This document shows, one piece after another, positions 31,841-42,499 of a stretch of 64,000 nt of DNA (its first letter is position 1; every line of letters begins with the position of its first letter). This DNA comes from Sabellastarte sp. h YS-2021 (taxonomy: Eukaryota > Annelida > Polychaeta > Sabellida > Sabellidae). Location of the stretch: contig OZ024927.1 of the NCBI GenBank assembly GCA_964017235.1, positions 21,719,160-21,783,159 of the forward strand. Reading direction: 5' to 3'. The position numbers were made by a program, and so were the translations under genes. The notes under the pieces were generated by a model. The model was not told where the DNA came from and did no database searches. It worked only from the letters and a program-made list of their open reading frames with translations.

Positions 31841-32640
31841 AAAACCCTAACGTCTTCTTTGTATTTGGACATTGGGATTTGACATTCACAAAGATATCGT
31901 GCAAGCGTCACCAGCCATATTCTGAATGTAGAATTCTCTGCGTCACATCTGGAGATGGATTGCATCGAAATGTAATCTCCAGAAATTGCAAACACAAACA
32001 GATAAACAAATGCACCAAAACATAACCTCCTGATGGATGTAAGGAATGAATTTTTTTTTTCCCAGAATACATTTCAGTGTACATATTTGGTTTCCAGTGT
32101 GAAGTAGATTGGGAAATATTTGAATCATGTTCCAGATACCCAAAAATCCCAAATTTTCAGAAACGTTCCCTGGCGGAGGTCTGCACTATACAAGCACTTC
32201 TGGTCCAGTTTGTAATAACAGGATGGAATTGGAATACTAATAATGTTAGGAATTGTAGGATTAAGGTTACTTAAAATATACTCTGGATATATTGACTGAT
32301 GTAGGTTTTATAATCACTTGTCTCTTTTTTTCCAATAGTCCTCTAAACTCAAAGAACAAGTCAAAAGTGAATGTTTTCCTTTTTTCCAGTGTATCAGTGT
32401 ATGTACACACAACCCTGATAACTCAAGAAAATAGTTCTGAGTTGAAAAGTCAGTTTACTGCAAGTACCTTGTACACCAACATATATGTGTAATCAAATGA
32501 AAGAAAACACAACCTGACAACTGACAGCAAAAAACTCAGTGGGGTATGACAGGAAGGGTCATGGGGAGGGGAATGAATTAAAGGAAAACTTTACACTTTT
32601 TCCCTAGACTGAGTTGTTACTTTAGTGATATTAATGTTGT
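31841..32640. other. Intergenic, nothing recognised
   Basis: No supportable gene or repeat. Between 31081 and 31397 there is likewise only unrecognised sequence. Confidence 0.45.
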
Positions 32641-32699
32641 ATTGTATGTCCCTTGGTTATAAATTTGTGTTATTTGTTTTGATTCTCCCCTTGTATTAT

Positions 32700-33580
32700 G
32701 CATTAAAAGTACTCTCACAAGCCACAGCTCTGCCATTCATTTCCAGAGCATGTAAGTGCTTATATTCAAGATGCCTCTTTGAACACCCACCATATGGGGG
32801 GAGGGACATGTGCCCCCCTTTTATTACAAGTGAAATGCCTGACAGTCATAAGAGAGGTGTTATAGTGGATTTATCTTTTCCTGAAAAGTTTAATGTTAAT
32901 TGTCATGTTCCTAAAGGTATTTATTTGGACACAGTGTTTAAATTACAGTAACCTAGCATAGTTTTCATCACCCAGAAACTTAGAGATCTTGGCCAAGGGT
33001 GTCATATCTATACGACTGACTGGTCATAGGCTTTTAGGCAGTTGTTCTTGACAAGAATCACAGATTTCTTATGCTATGTTATGAGGTCAAAAGGTCATAC
33101 CATTGTGAACTATTGTGATGACCTTCTTGGGCTAGAGAACCGTGAAATATCTGCTCAGCCTTTTCAATTTTTGAAAGATTCCTTGGCTAAAGCTGGATTT
33201 CCTATCAATCCTTCTAAGTTGGCTTCCCCTAGCACTTTTTTTGTGTGTGTTTGGTTTAATTACAGACACTATTAAGCAAATCTTGAGTGCCCCTCCAGAA
33301 AAAAAATCAAGAAATATTGAAGAATATTGATTCGGCCTTAAATAGACATTCTATTTCAAAGAAGGATCTCTCAGTCTTTGATAGGCTCACTCATGTTTTT
33401 GCATAAAGGGGTTGGTCCAACAAGATTTTTCACTGATCGACTTTTGGACACCTTAAGAAGTATGTCACCACAACCGTCAATATCGCTATCTAGTGAGATG
33501 TGCAGTGATTTTTCAAGTTTATAGATAGGTATAATGGTACTTTCTCTTATGGTCATACTATCTTTGAGTAAGATCACTTA
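32700..33580 (+). pseudogene. Second DIRS-like RT relic, different family
   Basis: RT pieces in several frames: PPFITSEMPDSHKRGVIVDL and NVNCHVPKGIYLDTVF (32815-32945), LRDLGQGCHIY (about 32970), AFRQLFLTRITDFLCYVMRS (33030-33085), the catalytic box NYCDDLLGLE (33105-33135) and KAGFPINPSKLASPSTF (33190-33240). Downstream, GPTRFFTDRLLDTLRS-like sequence (33410-33460) matches the connection region of DIRS RTs. It differs clearly from the 26-kb copy (YCDD versus YIDD). Stops and frameshifts make it dead. No recombinase was found after it. Confidence 0.7.
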
Positions 33581-34090
33581 AATGGACATATTATCCTTTT
33601 AAGCTCTTGAACATATTGAACCATCCATCCATAGGGACAGGTGCTATTTTCATGTTGTGGAATGGATTCACCCCTCTCACGTTTTACCCTTTTCTACTGA
33701 GGTTGAAATTCGCCCTTTCATGTTGAGGTATAGCTTCAAACTTTCTTTCTAAGGGACATTTTCACTGCTTTGTGCTCATAGAGAGAGTTGCCATCTTATG
33801 CTTTGGTAAAGTATCATATTTTTTTTGCTGAGGGGCAAATTTACACTTTTATCCAACATTTTTAAAAGAAGGACAATGGTGGTTCCAGAATGGAATAGTA
33901 TGAAGTGTGTGTCAATAAAGTAAGGTATGTGTTGTAAACTATAAAATAAGAGAGAAGGAATAGTATTTGCATAATCCTGCTAAGAAACAGATAAACAGAC
34001 AAGGAAATGATCTTGAAAATAATGCCTCCTTGAAATGTCCAGCAATAATAACATTCATTTTGATGTTGCAGCTTTATTTGCTTTTTTAAA
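33581..34090. other. Spacer downstream of the lectin gene
   Basis: No gene is seen; possibly a continuation of the DIRS-like relic at its left edge. The lectin's poly(A) signals lie at its right edge. Confidence 0.45.
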
Positions 34091-34102
34091 TTTATTTTTT
34101 GC

Positions 34103-34108
34103 TTTATT
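34103..34108 (-). terminator. Lectin poly(A) signal
   Basis: AATAAA on the minus strand about 60 nt past the stop, with a second AATAAA at 34091-34096. A very short 3' UTR is implied. Confidence 0.6.
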
Positions 34109-34167
34109 GAAACCAACTTCAAATCAGTAGGTGACAGCTATTTCTAATTGTTTCATTGACATGTAAT

Positions 34168-34301
34168 TTATTTGCAAGCCATCCATGATATCATTGACCA
34201 TGCGATTCTGGAATTATCCCAAGTAGTCATCTGGACTGAAGCTGAATATCGTGAGATAGATTTCACTGCGGTGTTGAGTCTGACACGAGAACCTGCATCA
34301 T
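34168..34301 (-). CDS. H-type lectin exon 6 (lectin C-half, stop)
   Basis: Acceptor TTGTATTTTCAG|ATGATG; stop TAA at 34168-34170. Encodes DAGSRVRLNTAVKSISRYSA through AWSMISWMACK. The plus-strand open frame over the same bases is only its shadow. Confidence 0.85.
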
Positions 34302-37300
34302 CTGAAAATACAACAAGAACACTCGGAGGTGAACCAAGTGAAGACTTCGCAAAACTTTTGCACATGGTGATAAATAAATGATATCATTTATTTCTATGGT
34401 AACTTAAGTGAAACATTGTTTCAGAATCAAGGATATTGACCCGATTATGCCCAAATTTCAAACAGTTCTTCCTCGTAACAGTTTTGTGATGCTCCCTAAA
34501 ATTTCATTACCATCATGCTGTAAACAAAACAACAAACAAAGTTTCAAACAAAAAAAGAGCAAGAGATTTTGCCAATTTTTGGTGTGGGACATTAACTGAA
34601 TAATCCCATAGATTTCATCCATGCTTGCATTAGTGAAAATTTCTGGTAAAGTAACAAAAGAGAATAACTATAGATAACTGTTTTCATATGCATGATTTGC
34701 CATCTTCAGCCATAATATTCAATTGTTTTTCTATGAAAATAACCAGGCTCCATTCAACGTCTCTTGGCACAGGTCAACCATAATTTCCTCATGTGAAGTG
34801 TTGGAACAATCTGTTTTTTCAGATTATTAGTTGGCCTGTTATATTTTATTACTGATAGACAATATTGGTATTTTTGCAGAATATAAGCACTGCTTTTCTC
34901 AGTCTCATTAAACCAATGAGACATCAGTGTTTATGGACTCAAATGTATAACCAGCATTATAAGGAAATCACTCTTATCAGGGATACCTTAAAAGAAAAAA
35001 TAATTGGCATTTGTAGTCATATCTTAGTAATGCAGAAATAATTTCGTGTTCATGACCAGAGAATCTTGGTTATTTTTAAAGTGTATTTGGGGAAAATAGT
35101 GTAATTGAACCTATATAACAATTCTACATTTGGACATGTTTTTTTTTAAAATCTAGTGTATAAATATGTATAATCTGTCTCTTAATATAGTCAAATATCT
35201 GTTGAAGTTTCATATTTGGCCTAATTCTGTGGGTAATTACAAAGGTTTTTAATCTATGAAAGGCCATAAAGGTAATTTTTTAGACTTTGTAACCTTCATG
35301 TCACTCAGGGCAATGCAAATTAGCCATAGATTAATTTTTTCTCAGGACCAATTTTCATTAAAATGCATATTTTATAAGATAATCAAAAGTAATTACATTG
35401 GATTCATAGGCAGATGAAATATACGTGATTCCAAAATTGATAATTGAAAATTCTACATTACCCCAAAATAACTTTTTAATTTGATGTTGAGATTTTCTTT
35501 TTAATCGCAATTTTTGATTCTCAGATTTATAACAGTTTCATGTAGAATGTTTAACAATGAATTTCAATATTTGCCTCTGAATAATCTTTATCTGCTTCAA
35601 GGAAAATATGAAAGTAATCACAACCAAAAAACCTACCATACACAATGAGCCCGTAAGTGAACTTAGGAGTGTCAGAAAAGGAGGGGCTGAATGTGATTGT
35701 CTTGACACCACTAGTTGTATCCAGAACACCACTCAAACCTGGTCAAAATACATAATGCAAAAAATTTAATGGTATATTTATACTCAACAAAATATCCCAT
35801 TTGCTACAGGGATTCAAGGAGCCATTTGACCCAGCCCAATTGCAGAAGTACAGCCCAATCTCACTACTGACTAACATTCACCTAATTGGAAGACAGATTC
35901 TCAGGTATCACAAGTCATTAATATCACTGAGGTTCATTAGCCTGCCACTAGGGATAGGACCAAATGACATGAGATATTTTTAGTGGTCATCTGAGCCATT
36001 ATGTTATTTTCACTACCTTGGATGGAACTTAAGCCCCTCTTGTATTCTTAGATGAATGTTCTTCCGACTAGGCCACAAATATATGTACAACTTAATAAAT
36101 TGTATATGCAACTCCATATAAAGGAAATTCCTGCGAAGTCATATGTATGACTTACTAATTCATATATATGACATACTAGGTCAGGAGGTCCTCAGTGGCC
36201 TAGTGGTTAGCAAGTTTGGCATCTAATCATAGGCTGTCACCTCTGTGGGTTCGAGTCCCACAAGTGGCAATTCTGAGGACCTGTCCCAATATGACCCTGG
36301 CTGTTGAACGGGACGTAAAACCCCAACTTTGACTTTCATACTAGGTCATATATGAGTTGCTCATATGTAAGTTGACTTAGTAAGTCTCCATAATAAAACA
36401 TAATTTTTTCTAATAATTATTTAATGGCTCACTGTCATAATTGTAAGGTATATATGTATATAGAACTATATTTTAATAGTTGGATAGCACTATTAACTCT
36501 TGTAATTACAAAAGAAAAAACCTCAATGCGATTGTGGTTTTAAACTTTAATTAACCATAACATAATGAACTAATTTTTTGATTATAACATATGGCACAAT
36601 ATTAACTTATTCCATAAACTGTCAGAATTAAATATCATAACTTTGGCATTGTAAGTGGATCACTTGTACATTCATTACATTATAGGTACAAGGTAGCTTT
36701 GTTATGTACAAGTAAAAGTTTGGTCGGTAAAATCACTTAAACCACCCTTAAGAGGTTTTTTAATATAAATAGGACTAATAAAGAACAAACTCTTCAGTAT
36801 TTTATATCACAAAACTAACATTGTTTGACAGTCCTCCTGTTGTAGTTGTCAGTCAGAGTTGAAACACTTCCCTTCAACGATGTCACATCTGCAATAAAGA
36901 TAGGTAAACACATGTTCTTCGCAAATGGCTATGAAATCATATAAACCACCTGTTTAGCCTATATTTTAGCTTTGGGCAGTAATTTTGATTTTATCTGATC
37001 ATTTACTCAAATATATACATTCCCATATATATTGCTTCTGACTCGACTTAGTGAGTGGTCATAAATTTTGTGTTTCAGTACATAAACTGAAAAAAAAAAC
37101 TTTTCATTGAAACCTCCACTGCTCTTAAATTAGATTCTCGATATTTGGTCTACGTTATTTTTTTAGATGAAAATCTTCTTCTTTTCTTCTTTATCAGAGC
37201 TGATCTACTTTAATACATTCAGCATCATGGCCTCTCTATGGTTATGACCAATACTTGGATTTTATGCTTATTGTATGACGGTGTTCTCATATGTGCCTTT

Positions 37301-40300
37301 TATGACAAATTGTAAAGAGTAAAGCTAGATATAAAAAAGTATTTGTTTCCTCAGGAAAAGGCATAATCTAAATAAGTTTTCTGTCAGAATGATAACAATA
37401 TTAAGCAAATTAATTTTATGAATGATTAATGAGGTGCTCCATTCTCTATATCTATCTTTAAGCGTGAGCTCTCTTTGAGACTTGCAATTCTAGAGATTAC
37501 ATTTTTTTCTTTTTTTTTGTCTCCAGATTTTCATGTATTGTGCACTACTCTGGTACACTACTAGTGATTCTGATTGCTTTGCATCTCACATATGTAGATT
37601 GAAAGACATTTCGGCCTTGTTATGGCAAATGAGTTCTGCTATTTGATCTGTCAGTTACTAATATAAATTGAACATATGATATTTTGAATGTTTGGAATCA
37701 GACACTCTTTAAACAGATATGTCAAAAATGATCATCTTTAAAGTTAAATATGTTTCTGGTACATGGCTTTATTGATATTATAAAACCTACCTCCTCTAGT
37801 TGTTTCTCTAAAACTGTCAAATGCTCTAGCATATGAATTGAAGTCATTATTAAGCTTGTCTATTGCACTGGTCAGTGTACTGACAGTTTCATCAAACTTT
37901 TCCTTGGTAACATATTCAGCTGAAAGAAAACATTAAGGAATATTTGAAACTTAAATAAAAACTGAACAAAGTAGGTTTCAAATTTATAACTGTAATCGGG
38001 GGCCACAGTGGCAGAGTGGTAACACTCTCGCCTCCCACCTCTGAGGCCAGGGTTCGGTTCCTGGCACAGCCTCAAGTGGGAAAACTGGTAGTTGCTTGTC
38101 GTTGGTAGGCAGTTTACAGTACAGAACCCTGACGAACTGTATGTACTGGTTTCCTCTGCCCTTCCAACTACCCGTCGTGATATGACCTGTACAGTGTTGA
38201 AAGCGACGTAAAACCCCAATTAAATAAATAAATATAACTGTAATCCACTTACATTTACTAACAAAATACCATGTTTGGCCAATGGTATATACCCTTTCGT
38301 GAACACAACTATAGCCTAGCTTAAGGCTCAAATTTGTAATAGTTTTCATACATGTTCACAGATATTTGGTATTTATAAAGCATACATATACATGTCGGGA
38401 GTTGTAAGCTCAGCAGATAGAAACTTGGCCGTATGCTTGTGTAAAATTCAGTATGTGTAATAGTATATTATTTAAACTGGAAATTTTATATATGTTTTCC
38501 TTAATTATAAAGATACTTGAATCTGTAGCAAGGGTAATACAATTATTGCATTGCTGGAATTGATGCTCAGCACAATATCATCTTTATCACTGTGCTGAAA
38601 GTGTTGACTCATCACAACTGCCCAAGTGACTAACCTTCCCCTAACTGAAAGACAGAGTCTTAGGGATGATCATTTACCTATGTCCTTGCGTTTTTTCAGC
38701 CTGTGACAGTGAATAGGATCCGATGATAGAGGACCACCATTTTAAGTGATAATCCAAGCCACTATGTATCTGACTGGGATCAAAACAATGTTCTCTATGT
38801 CACTAGGCAAGTGTGTTGTGAGACATAACAGTTTATGTGCATATGCCAGAGAGTCAAGATTACACCATCTCAAGACCAAGTGACTTTAAGAGTGATGAAT
38901 ACATTCATTGTGCATATCAAGACCAGTAATGTCTTGGACTTCAATGAACTTTCCTTTAGTGCAATGGATATGGACACCTGACATATAAAAAGGCATCATT
39001 ATTAATCTCCAGCAGAGGCAAGCTGTTATTGCCATATATTTTCCATACAGCTCTCGCCTTTGAAAACAATTTTGTTTTTTCCATACCTCATTTCAAATCC
39101 TATTGTATAATATATTCAGATAAAGTACTGAGACTTATATTCTTTTACAGGCTTAGCTAAAGAAATTCAAATCTATATAGAGCTGCTATAGGGATATTTA
39201 TATAACGATATTGATATGTAACTATCTCTACACTCTCATTTGCCCTATGTGTAATTCAGTGATATTGTGATACATTTATGGCCTGGAACCCAATACAATG
39301 TAATTATAACCAAAAGTTCACACATAAATCTAAACAATAATCAAGGTTTTTAACTAAATAAATCTAAACAATAATCAAGTTTTTTAACTAAATATCAATA
39401 GGTTATGATGAATCAGTCTGATTGACCAGTTTATTAGAAGTGTCAAATAATTAATATTCACACTCTGAGCTGCTTTTTAATCCTTAAGAAACTTTAGAAT
39501 TATTAAGGGGAATAAGCAAGAAAAATGTAGACTTTCCTGACTTCTGTTACATATTGTGTTTGTATCATGTGTTCGATCCCTGTCAGGGGGGCCACGGTGG
39601 CAGAGTGGTACGGCCTCAAGTGGGAAAGCTGGTAGTTGCTTGCTGTTGGTCGGCAGTTTACAGTACAAAACCCTAACAAACTGTATGTACTGGTTTCCTC
39701 TGCCCTTCCAACTACCCGTCATGATATGACCTGTACAGTGTTGAAAGCGACGTAAAAAATCCCAAATAAATAAATAAATAAATAAATAAATCCCTGTCAG
39801 GTGTTTGTATTGTAAAAACGTTTAAAAAATGCAAAAACAAACAAACAAAAAAAAAGGTTTCTACTTATTGGTTTTGTCATTAAACATACAGCTTTAACCA
39901 ACAGAAACCTGAAATGCATAAATGTTACAAAAACAAAGAAATTCATTACCTCTTGTACTAATATGGTTAGACTCTCCATCTTCATTCTTGAACAAGAAAA
40001 ATATAAATTTGATTAGGCAAACTGACAAAATGTATATAATTTATTCACTTCAATTGTATAATTACAAGATGGAGTTTTGAATGAGATTGTACGAGTTATA
40101 AAGTATTTGAATTCAACAACACTTTAAACTTCTTTCAAATGTGTCAAATCGAAGACAAAACAAGAGAAGACATAGCTTACAATATCTGATTGGTTATTAA
40201 TAATACAAATATGTATTTTCTAAGCTGTTTAACATTTAATCATACAAATTGTTACACCATCCCATCACTCTTGATCTGGATCATAGCAGTTTACATGGCT

Positions 40301-42371
40301 TATGTATCTGAAAGAGTTATTTGCGTTTCAGGGTCAGTGTTCCCAAGGAGTGAATCTTAAAGTAAAGTGCTGAAATACGAACATACTAGCTATGCTTTAA
40401 TTGCAGGTACAGGGTTGGGTACAGAGACCATTTTCACACATAGTTTTTATGCTATTTTGTGATAACTGCAAAAGTAATATATGGATTTATGAATTTTTAT
40501 GTAGGTAGCACCTGACCAAAGGAATAAGTAATTAAATTTTGAAATAGATCTGGCTCATATTTTGGATACCACCCCCACACAAAGTGTTCCAAAAACTGGA
40601 TGAGCCTGGTCAAAGGAAGAAGTGAATACAGAAAGTTTCAAAAACTCCTCCTTGTGGGGGTCTGAGCTCTTCAATTCCACCTTTCACCATTAAAGCTAGC
40701 ATAAATAAGGCTCTTTAAGTCAAGTTGTGTCAAGTTAGATCAGTGTGCAATAAGATAGAACTACATTAAACAACCGTTTTCAGTGGCACAAGATAAATTT
40801 ACAGAAATATCAACAAGTTCAACGACTTTCCTATTCCTCACTGAGAGATGATCTTAAATGTGTCTGCGTGATCAGTGATGTGTGAAACCCACATCGGTAC
40901 TTTATTTTTTTTTGCTGTCAAAAACTTGGCATTAGACAAATTAAATATCATATAAATAAAGTAATGAACAAAGTACAAAGTACATGAAAAAAGTAATCTA
41001 AATTTTAATTAATTTTAAAGCAACTCAGTAGTTGTGTTTCATCAAATTACAATGGGACAATTATGTTAGTGACAAGCATTCAAAAATAATTTTATCTCGG
41101 AAGAAGACCTATATATGATCATTATCAGTCTGCTCATGCCCATGTCTGCACATATTTTTAAGCAACATAAAGGGGAAAGGCAACAGATAAAATGTTGTAA
41201 ATTAACTTTCTTATGGCACATAGCATTTGCTTGCTAGTCATAAAATTAGACACATTTATCCGCATAATCTGCACCTGCTGCCATAGAGGTGACATCACAC
41301 CTAGTACCTTTATATCAGTAATATTGTGATGTGTAGTTAGAAGGGTGGAGGAAACCAGCACATACAGTTGATAAAGGTTCTGTACTGTACATCACGACCA
41401 ACAGCAAGCAACTACCAGCTTTACCATTTGAGGCCGGACCAAGATTCAAACTCCGTTCTCAGAGGTGGGAGTGTGCATCCACCGATGCAGCCATGGCCTG
41501 TTTAGGTGCTTATGAAGAAAATATATTCCTATCTACATGTCCCACAAAGTAGAATGTTCGACAATGGTATAAGTAAGTTATCATTGTTTACATCACACAT
41601 CGGACTGCAAATATATACTCCTTGGCATCATAACATGACACAAACCTCATCTTGGTACAAACCAGAAGACTGAATATTTATTAATATTTGGTTGTAATTG
41701 GCAAAAGTCATTCACTTCCGCATACCAACTGGAATCTGAGTGATTACAGAAAGAAATTAAAAATATAAGGGTCTTAGCACATACAAATTGTGCCAAGTTG
41801 TGGTGCTGATTTCTAGTAGATTATTATATTATCGCAGTTAAATAACCTGTAACAGGTTAACTGATTTGAATATTTGGAGTTAAAGTTTATCAATAGCTTG
41901 CTCTTGTGTCAATGCATATTTTAATCAATAGAATTTCACGGTATTAAACATAAAACAGCTAGGAATAAGTCTTCTGTATCCATATAGTTATCAGGGGGGA
42001 GGGGGGGGGGAGTGGTGTAGAGGTTAGAGTGCTCGCCTCCAACCTCTGAGGCCGCCGGTTCGAATCTCGGGCCGGGCACTTCATGTTGGAGGTTGGTAGT
42101 TACTTGCTGATGCCCGATGGTTCACAGTGGACAATCTTCACCAACTAGTATGCACTGGTTCCTCCACCTTTAAACTACCCGTCCCAATATGACCCTGGCT
42201 GTTGAACGCAACGTAAAACAACAGATAAATATAAATCCATGTAGTTATCCAGGGGAGCAGTAATAAGTGACTTACCTGAACTTCAAAGAGGTTCTGTTCC
42301 AGCTGACCCTTCAGATGTACTTTACCCACTGAACATGCGGCACAGATCATGAATACCATATATGTCAACAT
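34168..42371 (-). CDS. Secreted H-type lectin with coiled coil, six exons
   Basis: This is the one host gene I can assemble. Minus-strand coding exons are 42371-42276, 39986-39950, 37919-37791, 36888-36820, 35738-35637 and 34301-34168. All introns are GT-AG and every junction keeps frame (phases 0,1,1,1,1), giving 188 residues. Residues 1-18 are a signal peptide (LTYMVFMICAACSVG). Residues 45-108 are heptad-rich (FDETVSTLTSAIDKLNNDF, VTSLKGSVSTLTDNY), suggesting oligomerisation. Residues 111-188 are an H-type lectin domain: TITFSPSFSDTPKFTYGL, then YSASVQMTTWDNSR and ISWMACK. C111 and C187 flank the domain and may pair. The family binds carbohydrates, often as trimers or hexamers, in molluscan mucus, eggs and immunity; ligand and tissue are unknown here. 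Introns are 0.9-2.3 kb and rich in SINEs. Exon 4's GTTAGT donor is weaker than usual. Confidence 0.88.
35637..35738 (-). CDS. H-type lectin exon 5 (lectin N-half)
   Basis: Acceptor TTGACCAG|GTTTGAG and donor TATG|GTAGGT, 102 bp. Encodes LSGVLDTTSGVKTITFSPSF through TYGLIVY. Confidence 0.82.
35870..36078 (-). mobile_element. SINE family 2 in lectin intron 4
   Basis: CTGCCACTAGGGATAGGACC, then AAATGACATGAG and TAGTGGTCATCTGAGCCATT follow the family-2 body in the same orientation as 12010-12242. The tRNA head at the high end is eroded. Confidence 0.65.
36184..36336 (+). mobile_element. SINE with 12-bp target duplication, lectin intron 4
   Basis: A box TGGCCTAGTGGTT and B box GGTTCGAGTCC form a tRNA-like head. 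The tail is GTCCCAATATGACCCTGGCT, then GTTGAACGGGACGTAAAACC. CATACTAGGTCA flanks both sides (36172-36183, 36337-36348). It is 153 bp and lacks the ~70-bp middle of family 1, while sharing its 3' domain with the copy at 41998. Confidence 0.9.
36820..36888 (-). CDS. H-type lectin exon 4 (coiled coil end)
   Basis: Acceptor TTTATTGCAG|ATGTGAC; donor CAAT|GTTAGT. Encodes VTSLKGSVSTLTDNYNRRT and the first base of Cys111. Reading through the donor gives TGT TAG, so retention of this intron would end the protein right after the cysteine. Confidence 0.8.
37791..37919 (-). CDS. H-type lectin exon 3 (coiled coil)
   Basis: Acceptor TTTCTTTCAG|CTGAATATG and donor GGAG|GTAGGT, 129 bp. Encodes EYVTKEKFDETVSTLTSAID and the rest of the first helix. 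Confidence 0.82.
37998..38232 (+). mobile_element. SINE family 1, full-length with 13-bp TSD, lectin intron 2
   Basis: Reference copy. A box TGGCAGAGTGGTA, B box GGTTCGGTTCC, middle CCTCAAGTGGGAAAACTGGT and TTTACAGTACAGAACCCTGA, 3' domain GTACAGTGTTGAAAGCGACG followed by TAAAACCCC and an AAATAAAT tail. TATAACTGTAATC flanks it (37985-37997, 38233-38245). The minus-strand open frames across it are not genes. Confidence 0.92.
38627..38825 (-). mobile_element. SINE family 2 in lectin intron 2
   Basis: TGATAGAGGACCACCATTTT, then AAGTGATAATCC and AAGCCACTATGTATCTGACT match the family-2 body. The leading ACTGAAAGACAGAGTCTTAG matches TTGGAAGACAGATTCTCAGG of the copy at 35870. Confidence 0.65.
39588..39789 (+). 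mobile_element. SINE family 1 lacking its B box, with TSD, lectin intron 2
   Basis: ATCCCTGTCAGG flanks both sides (39576-39587, 39790-39801). The A box (TGGCAGAGTGGTA) is present but the next ~45 nt, including the B box, are absent; sequence resumes at CCTCAAGTGGGAAAGCTGG. The rest matches the 37998 copy closely and ends in a (AAAT)n tail. Confidence 0.9.
39950..39986 (-). CDS. H-type lectin exon 2 (37 bp)
   Basis: Acceptor TTTTTCTTGTTCAAG|AATG and donor AGAG|GTAATG. Encodes NEDGESNHISTR plus one base. The short length, ideal splice signals and matching phases on both sides support it. Confidence 0.75.
41328..41510 (-). mobile_element. SINE family 1, 3'-truncated, lectin intron 1
   Basis: Minus-strand CAGGCCATGGCTGCATCGGT head and GTTTGAATCTTGGTCCGGCC (B-box-like), then the CTGTATGTGCTGGTTTCCTC block. 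It stops before the AGCGACGTAAAA end. Confidence 0.7.
41998..42234 (+). mobile_element. SINE related to family 1, ~20-bp TSD, lectin intron 1
   Basis: Head AGTGGTGTAGAGGTTAGAGT, B box CCGGTTCGAATCTC, middle GGTTGGTAGTTACTTGCTGA, tail GTCCCAATATGACCCTGGCT. The flanks ATCCATATAGTTATC-AGGGG (41978-41997) and ATCCATGTAGTTATCCAGGG (from 42235) are a long imperfect duplication. A G-rich run immediately precedes the head. Confidence 0.85.
42276..42371 (-). CDS. H-type lectin exon 1 (signal peptide)
   Basis: ATG 42371-42369 through 32 codons to donor CAG|GTAAGT, phase 0. Upstream an out-of-frame ATG (about 42399) opens an 11-codon frame ending six bases before the start, a possible uORF. The frame is also open upstream of the chosen ATG, but a TATA box at 42453-42459 argues for this start. 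Confidence 0.8.
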
Positions 42372-42452
42372 GATTAGAATCTTCCAATATTGTTTGACAA
42401 AGAAAACATCAAAGTTGTTAGTCAGTGTGAAGATCGTAGAACAGATTCTCCA

Positions 42453-42459
42453 TTTTATA
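42453..42459 (-). promoter_or_regulatory. TATA box of the lectin gene
   Basis: TATAAAA on the minus strand, 82 nt upstream of the start codon, placing a start site near 42425-42430. No other core element is evident. Confidence 0.5.
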
Positions 42460-42499
42460 ACACTGGAAGATATTGACCTGTCTTTCAAAACGTACGTCC

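Noticed and set aside
34172-34381. Plus-strand 69-codon frame preceded by an AG and overlapped by AATAAA
   Set aside because: It is the antisense of lectin exon 6, whose minus-strand frame has clear family motifs and splice continuity.
36184-36336. Possible tRNA gene
   Set aside because: A and B boxes are present but the cloverleaf is not closed, and the sequence continues into a SINE body flanked by a target duplication.
36815-36888. Exon 4 as the terminal exon of a 111-residue secreted coiled-coil protein
   Set aside because: The TAG lies inside a usable GTTAGT donor and the downstream lectin exons match in phase; kept only as a possible retention product.
37872-38349. Long minus-strand frames of 115 and 121 codons
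   Set aside because: They run across a SINE with target duplications and a lectin exon in the wrong frame.
42138-42488. 116-codon minus frame as a single-exon membrane protein
   Set aside because: Only its middle is coding: the 3' part is intron and SINE, and the 5' part lies around the TATA box.
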